This document shows positions 1-7,940 of a stretch of 19,959 bases of DNA, in pieces. Position 1 is the first letter of the stretch, and each line of letters begins with the position of its first letter. Source of the DNA: an uncultured Eubacterium sp. (lineage in GTDB: Bacteria > Bacillota_A > Clostridia > Lachnospirales > Lachnospiraceae); the NCBI GenBank assembly GCA_948759685.1, contig CAQBGY010000032.1, positions 1 through 19,959 of the forward strand, in the 5' to 3' direction. The notes beneath the pieces are model-generated. The model was not told where the DNA came from, searched no databases, and worked only from the letters and a program-made list of their open reading frames with translations. The position numbers were made by a program, and so were the translations under genes.

Positions 1-1359
1 CATATTGTTATTGTAAAGCGTTAAATAATACTGACCTTTTTCCAGCCTCTCATCAGTTATATAATCAACAGAATGCTGTCCGGTGTGTAAAGAGAACTTT
101 TCTCCAACCGGCTTATATAAATACTTCTCATATTCTGTATCCTTAAAAAAGTTGTCTGAACCTAATATATATTCAATCTTTGGCTCATTATATATATCAG
201 TTATCTTTAGAATAATAGAAATTTCTCTTGCGCTGATAATCAAATCGCCCTCATCTGTCAATGTCATGCCATTAATATGAAACCAGTCTAAGCGTTTACT
301 TGTAAATTTTCCCCATGTTGTATTATTATAATATTCAGAAAACATTTCTCTAAAGTCAACCATCTTCTCAACTTCGCCGGTCACTCTGTCTATTGTTATT
401 ATCAGATCCTCTTCACTTTCACCGCTTTTTCCTGTTCCGCAAAGGATAATCTTATTGTTTTCTCCCATAATTACATCATGATGAAGACCATAATTACCTG
501 TATTATATACATTTGAAACATAACCTGTTCTTTCCATTCTTACCAGTTTATATTTACTCGCAGCGTAGTATAAACCACCATCTTCATCAAACACCAACCT
601 GTGTGTCATAAAACTTTCAATCGGCATAATACATCTTATGACACCATCATTATCAAACATTGACATTCCATAATAGTCGGATTTTTTCTCGACACCTGCC
701 TCATCCCCCTTTTCGGCTTTTGTATATACATTTCTAAACGATACATACAGACCATCAGACAGTGCCTGGGAACTGTCTCCTTTTTCCATTTTGCATTGAT
801 ATCCATAATCATTTGCCAATTCTGGAGCATTATAATCAAATTTAATTGTGGATACTAATTGATTTTCTTTATTATATTGGTTTAATGTAATTTTATTTTT
901 CTGACCCGGAATTGAACCAATAAGCATATATTCATGCTCGGTAGCTAAATTATTTTCACAATCATTATTCAGCGTTCTCGTAAAGGAACCATACCCTTCT
1001 GTTTCAACAGTATACTCTATATACGATGCATCTTCTGTTTGAAAATAAAGATATAAACCATTATCAACTGTTCCAAATGGATTGTATATTACCAACGGTT
1101 TATCTATACTGTAACTGCCGGATTTTTTTAATGTATTTATCTGTTCTAATACATTATTCTGAAACTTCTGTGAAAAAACTTCGTTCATTTGTTTGTAACT
1201 GTTTTCAATACTCTTTAAACTAACTGCAACTTCTTTTTCCTGCACCTTTTCTATTACAGGCTGTGTTGTTTTGTCTGATACATTTTGGGTATTACCACAA
1301 CCTGACATTCCTATACAAGCCAGCATGATTCCTGCAATAACAATATTTAGTTTTCTCAT
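1..1359 (-). CDS. Arylsulfate sulfotransferase (AssT-like) lipoprotein, 3' end cut by window edge
   Basis: An open minus-strand frame of 453 codons runs to the first base of the window without a stop, so the C-terminus is missing. The start ATG at 1359 follows AGGAG with good spacing. The N-terminus is a lipoprotein signal (MRKL, a hydrophobic stretch, then GMSGC with Cys21), so the protein should be anchored on the outer face of the membrane. Motifs match the PF05935 arylsulfotransferase family: HHD at 293-295, DWFHIN at 358-363, ISAR with Arg378, and GQH with His429. In E. coli AssT the active site is His252, His356, Arg374 and His436; the order here is the same and the spacing similar. The family moves sulfate from one phenol to another without PAPS, through a sulfo-histidine. 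Family assignment is firm; the natural donor and acceptor are unknown. It appears to be a single gene with its own promoter, after radA and in the same direction. Confidence 0.88.
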   Translation of the reverse strand, partial: MRKLNIVIAGIMLACIGMSGCGNTQNVSDKTTQPVIEKVQEKEVAVSLKSIENSYKQMNEVFSQKFQNNVLEQINTLKKSGSYSIDKPLVIYNPFGTVDNGLYLYFQTEDASYIEYTVETEGYGSFTRTLNNDCENNLATEHEYMLIGSIPGQKNKITLNQYNKENQLVSTIKFDYNAPELANDYGYQCKMEKGDSSQALSDGLYVSFRNVYTKAEKGDEAGVEKKSDYYGMSMFDNDGVIRCIMPIESFMTHRLVFDEDGGLYYAASKYKLVRMERTGYVSNVYNTGNYGLHHDVIMGENNKIILCGTGKSGESEEDLIITIDRVTGEVEKMVDFREMFSEYYNNTTWGKFTSKRLDWFHINGMTLTDEGDLIISAREISIILKITDIYNEPKIEYILGSDNFFKDTEYEKYLYKPVGEKFSLHTGQHSVDYITDERLEKGQYYLTLYNNNM

Positions 1360-1431
1360 AATGTTTTCTCCTCTCATAATAAACAAGGTATTACTTTTTT
1401 ATACCTGGATATGATAATATCAAATATTATT

Positions 1432-1461
1432 TATATAACTTTGAGAGAAAAGCGATAACAA
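1432..1461 (-). promoter_or_regulatory. Candidate promoter for the sulfotransferase gene
   Basis: On the minus strand TTGTTA (1456-1461) and TATATA (1432-1437) are separated by 18 bases, about 75 bases ahead of the start codon at 1359. The area is AT-rich, so chance matches are likely. It is the best-spaced pair between radA and this gene. Confidence 0.35.
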
Positions 1462-1523
1462 TTTGAGATTTGTGTTTTATTTAAAATAATATGCTCTTTT
1501 TTTTAAGAATTATTATTTATGAC

Positions 1524-2882
1524 TTATGCTAAAATTTCCCCGGCTTCCCTGATATTACTTACCCCCACAACTTCAATTCCATCTATTTTTTTCATTGCCT
1601 TCATAGACACTTGCGGAAGAATACATCGTTTAAATCCTAATTTTTTTGCTTCCATCACTCTCTGCTCCGCCTGAGATACCGCACGAACCTCGCCCGACAG
1701 ACCAACTTCACCAAATACCAATGTTCCGGAATCCACTGCATGGTTTTTATAACTGCTGATTAAAGCCATAACTAATGCTAAATCCATTGCCGGTTCATTA
1801 ATTTTCATTCCTCCTGCCACATTTACATATGCATCGTAATCTCCCATCTGTATGCCGATTCTCTTTTCAATAACTGCCATCAAAAGATTCACACGATTAT
1901 AGTCTGTTCCAACAGAAGTACGCCTAGGCATCCCAAATGCAGTATGATTAATCAACGCCTGCACCTCAACAAGAATCGGTCTGGTTCCTTCCATAAGACA
2001 GGAAACGACAGAACCTGATGCATCTGTAGGTCTTCCCTCCAACATAAATTCTGACGGATTCAACACCTGCTGCAAACCATCCTCCCGCATTTCAAAAACA
2101 CCGATCTCATTCGTTGAACCAAACCTGTTTTTTACACCACGTAAAATACGATATGCAGCATGCCTGTCTCCTTCAAAATAAAGAACAGTATCAACCATAT
2201 GTTCTAATACTCTGGGACCTGCAACAACTCCTTCTTTTGTCACATGTCCTACAATAAAGACAGGAATTGTGTTTCCCTTTGCCATCTGCATTAATGTATT
2301 GGTAGACTCTCTTACCTGACTGACACTACCTGGTGCCGAACTGATATCTTCCCTGAAAATTGTCTGGATAGAGTCAATTACCACCGCATCCGGTTTTGTT
2401 TCCACAACAACAGCTTCAATGGCATCCAGACTTGTCTCAGCCAAGAGACTTAGATTATCTGAGAACTCTCCCATTCTATTGGCACGAAGCTTTATTTGTT
2501 TCAAAGACTCTTCACCTGATATGTAAAGAATTTTCTTTCCATCACCTGACATATTTCTGCAAACCTGCAAAAGTAATGTAGACTTCCCTATCCCAGGGTC
2601 TCCGCCGACGAGAATCAGACCACCGGGAACAACACCACCACCCAGTACACGGTCAAGTTCACTAAACCCTGTACTGATTCTCTCTTCATCATTTGCAGTT
2701 ACTTCATTAATGACTACCGGCATACTGTTCAAAAGGCTGCGCCTGACGATTTTATTTCTCGGGCCGGTTGGTTCTTCAACAAAAGTACCCACTTCTCTGC
2801 ATCCCGGGCACTGTCCCAGCCATTTCGCAGATTCATAACCACATTCCTTGCAAAAAAATACTGTTTTATCTGATTTTGCCAT
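1524..2882 (-). CDS. radA: DNA repair protein RadA (Sms)
   Basis: RadA is a RecA-related ATPase that helps process recombination intermediates and drives branch migration on DNA in the cytoplasm. All hallmark parts are visible in this 452-aa protein, the normal family length. They are a four-cysteine zinc finger (CKEC at 11-14, CPGC at 25-28), Walker A GGDPGIGKST at 93-102, Walker B DAVVIDS at 165-171, the RadA-specific KNRFG at 251-255, and a C-terminal Lon-protease-like domain from about residue 300 (GGMKINEPAMDLAL, then FGEVGLSGEVR). The gene lies downstream of clpC, as in many Firmicutes where clpC-radA neighbour each other, but here a 137-aa gene and a large palindrome lie in between. 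The spacer behind its stop holds only AT-rich sequence and no convincing terminator. Confidence 0.97.
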   Translation of the reverse strand: MAKSDKTVFFCKECGYESAKWLGQCPGCREVGTFVEEPTGPRNKIVRRSLLNSMPVVINEVTANDEERISTGFSELDRVLGGGVVPGGLILVGGDPGIGKSTLLLQVCRNMSGDGKKILYISGEESLKQIKLRANRMGEFSDNLSLLAETSLDAIEAVVVETKPDAVVIDSIQTIFREDISSAPGSVSQVRESTNTLMQMAKGNTIPVFIVGHVTKEGVVAGPRVLEHMVDTVLYFEGDRHAAYRILRGVKNRFGSTNEIGVFEMREDGLQQVLNPSEFMLEGRPTDASGSVVSCLMEGTRPILVEVQALINHTAFGMPRRTSVGTDYNRVNLLMAVIEKRIGIQMGDYDAYVNVAGGMKINEPAMDLALVMALISSYKNHAVDSGTLVFGEVGLSGEVRAVSQAEQRVMEAKKLGFKRCILPQVSMKAMKKIDGIEVVGVSNIREAGEILA

Positions 2883-2916
2883 ATTTCACTCTTCCTTCTC
2901 TTTCTGCTTAAAAGTA

Positions 2917-2983
2917 AGAATGTCGCATCAAGTCTTTTGTCGGAATACTTTCTCTTCCAACAAAACGATTGATGCGACATTCT
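2917..2983. repeat. 67-bp interrupted palindrome ahead of radA
   Basis: The arms AGAATGTCGCATCAA (2917-2931) and TTGATGCGACATTCT (2969-2983) are perfect 15-bp complements. Inside them TTTTGT-C-GGAA pairs with TTCC-A-ACAAAA, with one mismatch and a 9-base loop. The folded element is a long two-part stem. It sits between the 137-aa gene and radA. On the minus strand it is followed by a modest T-rich run (TTACTTTT), so it could work as a partial terminator or processing site, or be a small mobile palindromic repeat. Confidence 0.85.
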
Positions 2984-2998
2984 GCTCATATATTCACT

Positions 2999-3412
2999 TT
3001 ATGCTGCTACGACCTTTACCATTGCCATAGCACCCTCTTGAAGTTCCACATCAAATGTAAGCTTTCCACCAATATCTGTTTTTGAAACTCCCAGTTCTCT
3101 CTCCCCAACAATAACTTTGTATTCTTTATTTGACTCTAACTCTAAAGTAATCTGTGTATTACCTGTGCCATCCACAAAAAAACTTACTTCATCTGTTGTC
3201 TCCTTAAATACATTTACTGCTGTACCCGGAATTGATTCATAAACGAAAGTACCATTTCTCTCTAATTTTGTAATCTCACTCCATGTCTTTACTTTATACA
3301 TATCACCGGAAACTTCAAAATCTGAGAGCTTCTTTTTCTCACTTAACTGATAATTTCCAAAACTGATTGTACCATTACTTTCTTTTTTGATTAATTCCTT
3401 TATAATTGCCAT
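2999..3412 (-). CDS. Uncharacterised 137-aa beta-rich protein between clpC and radA
   Basis: The start at 3412 is supported by a strong AGGAGG ribosome binding site eight bases upstream. The protein is soluble, with no signal peptide or membrane segment, and ends in valine/alanine. It has many short beta-prone stretches (GTISFGNYQL, TFVYESIPGT, VSFFVDGTGN, EYKVIVGERE). Similar small clostridial proteins have been labelled endosialidase in databases from memory, but I see no catalytic motif that supports an enzyme call. It has its own likely promoter at 3451-3480 and may be co-transcribed with radA through the palindrome at 2917-2983. The gene is real by codon structure and ribosome binding site; its function is unknown. 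Confidence 0.8.
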   Translation of the reverse strand: MAIIKELIKKESNGTISFGNYQLSEKKKLSDFEVSGDMYKVKTWSEITKLERNGTFVYESIPGTAVNVFKETTDEVSFFVDGTGNTQITLELESNKEYKVIVGERELGVSKTDIGGKLTFDVELQEGAMAMVKVVAA

Positions 3413-3450
3413 TTCATCCTCCTGTTTTCATTCGCCCTGAGCGACTTTAT

Positions 3451-3480
3451 CTTATAAGATATTCTATCATATCATGTCAA
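3451..3480 (-). promoter_or_regulatory. Promoter for the 137-aa gene, with a palindrome over the -10
   Basis: On the minus strand a consensus TTGACA (3475-3480) is followed after 17 bases by TTATAA (3452-3457), or after 18 by TATAAG. A perfect 14-bp palindrome, TATCTTATAAGATA (3448-3461), covers the -10 box, which is where a dimeric repressor would bind. It lies about 40 bases ahead of the start codon. Confidence 0.6.
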
Positions 3481-3512
3481 ATTTTACATCATTTTTTTAC
3501 ACTTTCCATTAC

Positions 3513-5978
3513 TTAACTTTTCACTGTGAAATTAACCTGATTATTTTTGTATCCGACACTGACCTGCTGCCCTTTGCACACATTTCCAGCCAGTATTTCC
3601 TCTGCAAGCTGATCTTCCACTTTATTCTGAATCATTCGCCTTAACGGTCTTGCCCCATACTTTTTATCATAACTTTCCTTTGCAATGTACGCCTTTAGAC
3701 CCGCCGTAAATGTCAAATAAATATCCATCTGTTCCTGAACCTGTTTTGCTAGGCCTTTCAACATCAGCCCCACAATATTTTTCACTTCATTTTCAGATAA
3801 TGTATGGAATACAATAATGTCATCAATTCGATTAATAAATTCTGGTTTAAACATTTGTTTAACTTCTTCCATGACACTGGACTTCATTTTCTCATAATCC
3901 TGTTTCTCTGTATCTCCCTGACGAAATCCCAGACGTTTTGGATCCACAATCCGGTTCGCCCCTGCATTACTTGTCATAATAATGATTGTATTTTTAAAAC
4001 TCACTTTTCTTCCTTTAGAATCAGTAATATGTCCATCATCTAATACCTGAAGCAAAACATTAAACACATCGGGATGTGCCTTCTCAATTTCATCAAACAG
4101 AACTACAGAATAAGGATTCTGGCGGACCTTGTCACATAATTGACCTCCGTCCTCAAACCCAACATACCCTGGAGGTGAGCCTATCAGTTTTGATACACTG
4201 TGTTTCTCCATATACTCCGACATATCTACTCTGACAATGGAATCCTCTGTACCAAACACTGCCTCTGCTAAAGTCTTTGAAAGTTCTGTCTTTCCTACAC
4301 CTGTAGGACCAAGGAATAAAAAAGAACCAATTGGTCTGTTCGGATTTTTCAATCCTACACGTCCTCTTCTTACCGCTTTTGCTACAGCACTGACTGCCTC
4401 TTCCTGTCCAATCATTCTCTTATGAAGAATGTTCTCTAAATCAAGAAGACGCTTCTGCTCATTTTTTTCTAACTTAGTCACAGGAATCCCTGTCCACATA
4501 GCAACAATATCCTCGATAGAGCTTTCTGTTATTTCCGGCTTATGCTCTTCCGATCTGCCTTCCCATTTTGCAACCGCACGACTTAATCTGTTTTGAGCCT
4601 TATCTAACTCTTTTTTTATCTCTGTAGCCATCTTAAAATCAGAATGCCTGATACACATTTCTAATTCTAAATTCAATTCTGCTACATCCAATTCACGTTC
4701 TTTTACGGCCTTTGGTTTTGGCACTTCACGGATTCTTATCTTTGAGCATGCTTCATCTACTAAGTCAATCGCTTTATCCGGCAGATTTCTGTCGTTGATA
4801 TATCTTGACGAAAGTTTTACCGCTGCATGAATTGCTTCATCAGTGATTTTCACATTATGAAACTCTTCATAAGAACTTCTCAATCCCTTTAAAATTTCTA
4901 CTGCATGCTCCTCAGTAGGCTCCTCTACATGTACCGGCTGGAATCTTCTCTCAAGAGCCGCATCTTTTTCAAAATATTTCCGATATTCTGAAATAGTAGT
5001 TGCTCCGATAATCTGTAATTCCCCTTTTGTCAAAGATGGCTTTAATATGTTTGAAGCATCCATAGAACCTTCTGCCCCACCGGCACCAATTATTGTATGA
5101 ATCTCATCTATAAATAAAATTACATTCCCTGAATTTTCAACTTCATCAATAATCTTTTTCAGGCGTTCCTCAAACTCCCCCCGATACTTTGACCCTGCTA
5201 CTGCACCTGATAAGTCCAGACTAAACACTCTCTTTCCCGACATTGTTTTTGGCACAGTTCCTTCACAAATACGCCAGGCAATAGCTTCTACAATCGCAGT
5301 CTTTCCCACTCCCGGCTCTCCCATCAGACACGGATTATTCTTTGTTCGTCTGCTAAGAATCTGTATAATTCTCTGTATTTCATTTTCACGTCCCACAACC
5401 GGATCCAACTTATTAGCTTTTGCCTCTGCCGTCAAATCTCTTCCATATTTCTCTAATGTAGGAGTTGATGTATTAGAACTTGCTCTTCCTTTTTTTTCAG
5501 GTTTAATATATTTTTTTACATCACTGACATCTCTGTTAGTAAGTCTCAATATATCAGCACAAATTTTTTTCATATTAACACCAAAACTAGCTAATATGCA
5601 GTACGCCTCACAATCAGTATCTGCTATGATAGCTAACAACAGATGTTCCGTACCAATCTGTGGCAATCCCTGTTCCAATGCTTCCTGTGCTGCTCTTCCC
5701 ATTAATGAATGTGCCCTGTTAGAAGGCATAATGTTCTTTGCTCTGGATTTCGACCGAACCTTTGACTTTATTCCCATATCTTCTTCGATAGCAGAGATAA
5801 TATCATTGTAGACTAAATTGTAATTATATAAAATATTAGCTGCCACACCATCTGTAACCTTCGATATTCCAGCTAATATATGCTCTGTACCAATGTAATT
5901 CATCCCCAGATCAATAGCCGCATTTTTTGCATAACCAATAGCCTCTACTGTCTGTCTGGTAAACTTATTACTTCCCAT
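3513..5978 (-). CDS. clpC: ATP-dependent Clp protease ATP-binding subunit ClpC
   Basis: ClpC is the AAA+ unfoldase that feeds proteins into the ClpP protease during stress and general protein turnover. The 821-aa protein has two Clp_N repeats (about 5-145), AAA domain 1 with Walker A GEPGVGKT (220-227) and Walker B ILFIDE (287-292), a UVR-type middle helix (about 431-465), and AAA domain 2 with Walker A GPTGVGKT (557-564) and Walker B VVLFDE (625-630). The LGF tripeptide (683-685) is the ClpP-docking loop. The middle UVR segment separates ClpC from ClpA and ClpB. The ATG at 5978 follows GGAGGA at good spacing. The usual partners ctsR, mcsA and mcsB are not upstream; a terminator and an unrelated surface protein gene are there instead. 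I see no tandem GGTCAAA CtsR operator in the 5979-6051 leader. Confidence 0.96.
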   Translation of the reverse strand: MGSNKFTRQTVEAIGYAKNAAIDLGMNYIGTEHILAGISKVTDGVAANILYNYNLVYNDIISAIEEDMGIKSKVRSKSRAKNIMPSNRAHSLMGRAAQEALEQGLPQIGTEHLLLAIIADTDCEAYCILASFGVNMKKICADILRLTNRDVSDVKKYIKPEKKGRASSNTSTPTLEKYGRDLTAEAKANKLDPVVGRENEIQRIIQILSRRTKNNPCLMGEPGVGKTAIVEAIAWRICEGTVPKTMSGKRVFSLDLSGAVAGSKYRGEFEERLKKIIDEVENSGNVILFIDEIHTIIGAGGAEGSMDASNILKPSLTKGELQIIGATTISEYRKYFEKDAALERRFQPVHVEEPTEEHAVEILKGLRSSYEEFHNVKITDEAIHAAVKLSSRYINDRNLPDKAIDLVDEACSKIRIREVPKPKAVKERELDVAELNLELEMCIRHSDFKMATEIKKELDKAQNRLSRAVAKWEGRSEEHKPEITESSIEDIVAMWTGIPVTKLEKNEQKRLLDLENILHKRMIGQEEAVSAVAKAVRRGRVGLKNPNRPIGSFLFLGPTGVGKTELSKTLAEAVFGTEDSIVRVDMSEYMEKHSVSKLIGSPPGYVGFEDGGQLCDKVRQNPYSVVLFDEIEKAHPDVFNVLLQVLDDGHITDSKGRKVSFKNTIIIMTSNAGANRIVDPKRLGFRQGDTEKQDYEKMKSSVMEEVKQMFKPEFINRIDDIIVFHTLSENEVKNIVGLMLKGLAKQVQEQMDIYLTFTAGLKAYIAKESYDKKYGARPLRRMIQNKVEDQLAEEILAGNVCKGQQVSVGYKNNQVNFTVKS

Positions 5979-6009
5979 GTCTATTCCTCCATGATGTTTT
6001 TAGAACCAC

Positions 6010-6038
6010 ATTATATTCCTAAAATGTGTCCATTATTT
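6010..6038 (-). promoter_or_regulatory. Possible clpC promoter
   Basis: A perfect TATAAT lies at 6010-6015 on the minus strand, about 32 bases before the clpC start. Seventeen bases upstream is only AAATAA (6033-6038), a weak -35. The position between an upstream terminator and clpC makes a promoter here likely, but the -35 assignment is unsure. Confidence 0.4.
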
Positions 6039-6051
6039 TAAAATTTTTTAA

Positions 6052-6091
6052 ATAAAGGGTAATTCTTTATTATTCAAGAATTACCCTTTAT
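6052..6091 (-). terminator. Terminator after the surface-protein gene
   Basis: A perfect 16-bp stem (6052-6067 with 6076-6091) with an 8-base loop lies nine bases after the stop of the upstream gene. On the minus strand the stem ends in CCCTTTAT followed by TT, A6 and TTTT. The stem is very stable for this AT-rich DNA, although the U-run is interrupted. Confidence 0.75.
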
Positions 6092-6100
6092 CATCATACG

Positions 6101-7834
6101 TTAATCTAAATCAATAAACTGAAAATCATCATCATCGTCATCATCCTGCTCATCCGGTAACAATGATTTCATTGTCTCTTTTAAGTCCTCTTCATCATCT
6201 GCGTTCTCAGAAACTTCAGCATCATTCTTTGCATCTTGTACATCATCGTCATCATCTACAATATCAATAAAGACCTCATCCTCTTCATCTACTTCTCCAC
6301 CGTAGAATCCTTCTTCAGACTGTTTATCTGTTCCAAAAGTCGGCTCATCTCCATACGGAACTGATTTTGGTGTTCTGCCAAGAATCCCTCTTTTTGGAAC
6401 TTTCTCAACTTCACTTGCATCCTCTTCAAGAGCTTCAACTTCTTCTGATTTATTTTCATCTTCTAAGTCTACAATAGGTGAAACATCATCTTCTGAAATT
6501 TCTCCGGATATTTCCGCTTCAATTTCATCACCGATTTTATTTAAATCATCTTGTATGCCTGCTTCTAATTCATCCTTTTGTTTTTTTTCTTCCTCCTGCC
6601 CAATTGCAATTCCTGAATCAATATCGTCATCATCCTGTTCATATTTCTGATTCTTTTTCTCTTTCTTTGCTTCTTTTTTTGCAGCCTTTTTTTCTGCTTT
6701 AGATAACTTTTCATTGCTTTCATCATCTGATGAATAATGGTCATCATTTTTAATCTTCTTCTCTTTCTTATTTAAAGCAAGATTTATCACAACGAAAACT
6801 AATATAATAATAATTATTACAAGACCACACAAAATTTTAATTAAGACATTATATTTATCTACCAGCTTATTATAATCTTTCTGCAGCTTATTATAAGCTT
6901 TTGCTGCCGCCTCTGACTGCTTGTTGGCATCAGAAGAAGTAAGATATCTCTGGAAACATTTTTCATTGTCATCATAACAGTATAGGTTTGTATCTCCATT
7001 CCAGTTCATTGCATAAACAAGATACATTCCTTCTTCTTCATCAAGTGCCCATGCTTTAATTTCCTGATCAATGATAGTCACTTTCTTTTTCTTATATGCT
7101 TCAACAATACCATCTGTTTCTTTCGGTTGTACAATTGTGTACATTCTGCTCTTTATCTTTATGTTGGACATCGCATAGAACTTATCTTTATCTTTATCAT
7201 AAATATAAAATCCCTCATTCTCATCTCCATAAAGATAAAATGCTGTAATATCTTTTACTTCACCCTTAATTCCGGTATATTTTTTGCCTTTATACTTCTG
7301 TGTGGATTTCTTAAATCCTTCAGGAATTTTGTCACTGCCAAAGGATGAAGTGATTTTCATTTTAGATTTTCCAACTTTTACAGATGTATCAGTTGCAGTT
7401 TTCTTTGTAACTTTATTTGCTTCTGTTTCCGGCTCTTTATACGTAGCTTCCTCAGCTGTTGTTAATTTCTTTGTGTTTAAAGTATACTTTTGTACAACTC
7501 CTGCCCTTGATGTTACAGCCACGATAGTCTTGTTCATGCCCGTATCCATTTTTGTATTAATGCCATCTTTTTCGATAATCCAATTTGAAGTACTATCTTT
7601 TGTCTTTGCCTCTATCTCGATAGATGTCACATCAGATTTCACCGTCAGATCATACTCATATGTTGTTGCATTAAAACTCATAGGTACTTCTGTTTTCGTT
7701 CCTGAAGCATTAACACCATATACCTTCATTTCTGATAAATCTGTAGTCTCATCTGCATGAACCGAAAAAACCATAGCTATCATCATTGTAGATACAACCA
7801 CTGTCATCATTAACAGATTTTTTATTTTCTTCAT
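6101..7834 (-). CDS. Membrane-anchored surface protein with cadherin-like domain and acidic tail
   Basis: I place the start at ATG 7834, giving 577 aa, because AAAGGA precedes it and the N-terminus is then a classical signal peptide ending VHA at residue 27. The same frame opens at 7903 but that start has no ribosome binding site and would put 23 charged residues ahead of the signal. After the signal come a cadherin-like beta-sandwich (about 28-125, with YEYDLTV and GVVQKYTLNT typical of PF12733), a further extracellular region to about 305, a short coiled coil (about 307-330), one membrane span (about 332-354), and a cytoplasmic tail of about 220 residues. The tail begins lysine-rich and becomes strongly acidic, with a run of seven Asp near the end. 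No enzyme motif is visible. It lies 107 bases after purD in the same direction and ends at a strong terminator, so it may be the last gene of that transcript or have its own promoter. Confidence 0.85.
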   Translation of the reverse strand: MKKIKNLLMMTVVVSTMMIAMVFSVHADETTDLSEMKVYGVNASGTKTEVPMSFNATTYEYDLTVKSDVTSIEIEAKTKDSTSNWIIEKDGINTKMDTGMNKTIVAVTSRAGVVQKYTLNTKKLTTAEEATYKEPETEANKVTKKTATDTSVKVGKSKMKITSSFGSDKIPEGFKKSTQKYKGKKYTGIKGEVKDITAFYLYGDENEGFYIYDKDKDKFYAMSNIKIKSRMYTIVQPKETDGIVEAYKKKKVTIIDQEIKAWALDEEEGMYLVYAMNWNGDTNLYCYDDNEKCFQRYLTSSDANKQSEAAAKAYNKLQKDYNKLVDKYNVLIKILCGLVIIIIILVFVVINLALNKKEKKIKNDDHYSSDDESNEKLSKAEKKAAKKEAKKEKKNQKYEQDDDDIDSGIAIGQEEEKKQKDELEAGIQDDLNKIGDEIEAEISGEISEDDVSPIVDLEDENKSEEVEALEEDASEVEKVPKRGILGRTPKSVPYGDEPTFGTDKQSEEGFYGGEVDEEDEVFIDIVDDDDDVQDAKNDAEVSENADDEEDLKETMKSLLPDEQDDDDDDDFQFIDLD

Positions 7835-7911
7835 GTCTTTTTCCTTTCTACGTATCGCATTAAATTGATTCACAATACACTTTTTCACTTTTGTTTCCTT
7901 CATCGTATTTT

Positions 7912-7938
7912 AACAGTGCCACTCACTGCTGCTTTTTT
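7912..7938 (+). terminator. Hairpin with T-run on the plus strand after purD
   Basis: AACAGTG pairs with CACTGCT (one G-T pair, 5-base loop) and is followed on the plus strand by GC then six T. The layout is that of an intrinsic terminator for plus-strand transcripts, but no plus-strand gene precedes it. On the minus strand it lies just after the purD stop with no T-run, so it would at most slow RNA decay or block antisense reading. Confidence 0.35.
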
Positions 7939-7940
7939 AT

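Noticed and set aside
1490..1523. A terminator behind radA (AAATAATA pairing with TATTATTT)
   Set aside because: The 8-bp stem is all A/T with a loop of about 20 bases and no U-run, so it would not be stable.
2729..2989. An 86-codon minus-strand frame across the large palindrome and the start of radA
   Set aside because: It overlaps the radA zinc-finger region out of frame and runs through the palindrome; the radA start with its zinc finger is clearly the real one.
7284..7760. A 158-codon plus-strand open frame with hydrophobic stretches
   Set aside because: It is antisense to the cadherin-like surface protein gene; the hydrophobic look arises from complementing lysine/glutamate codons.
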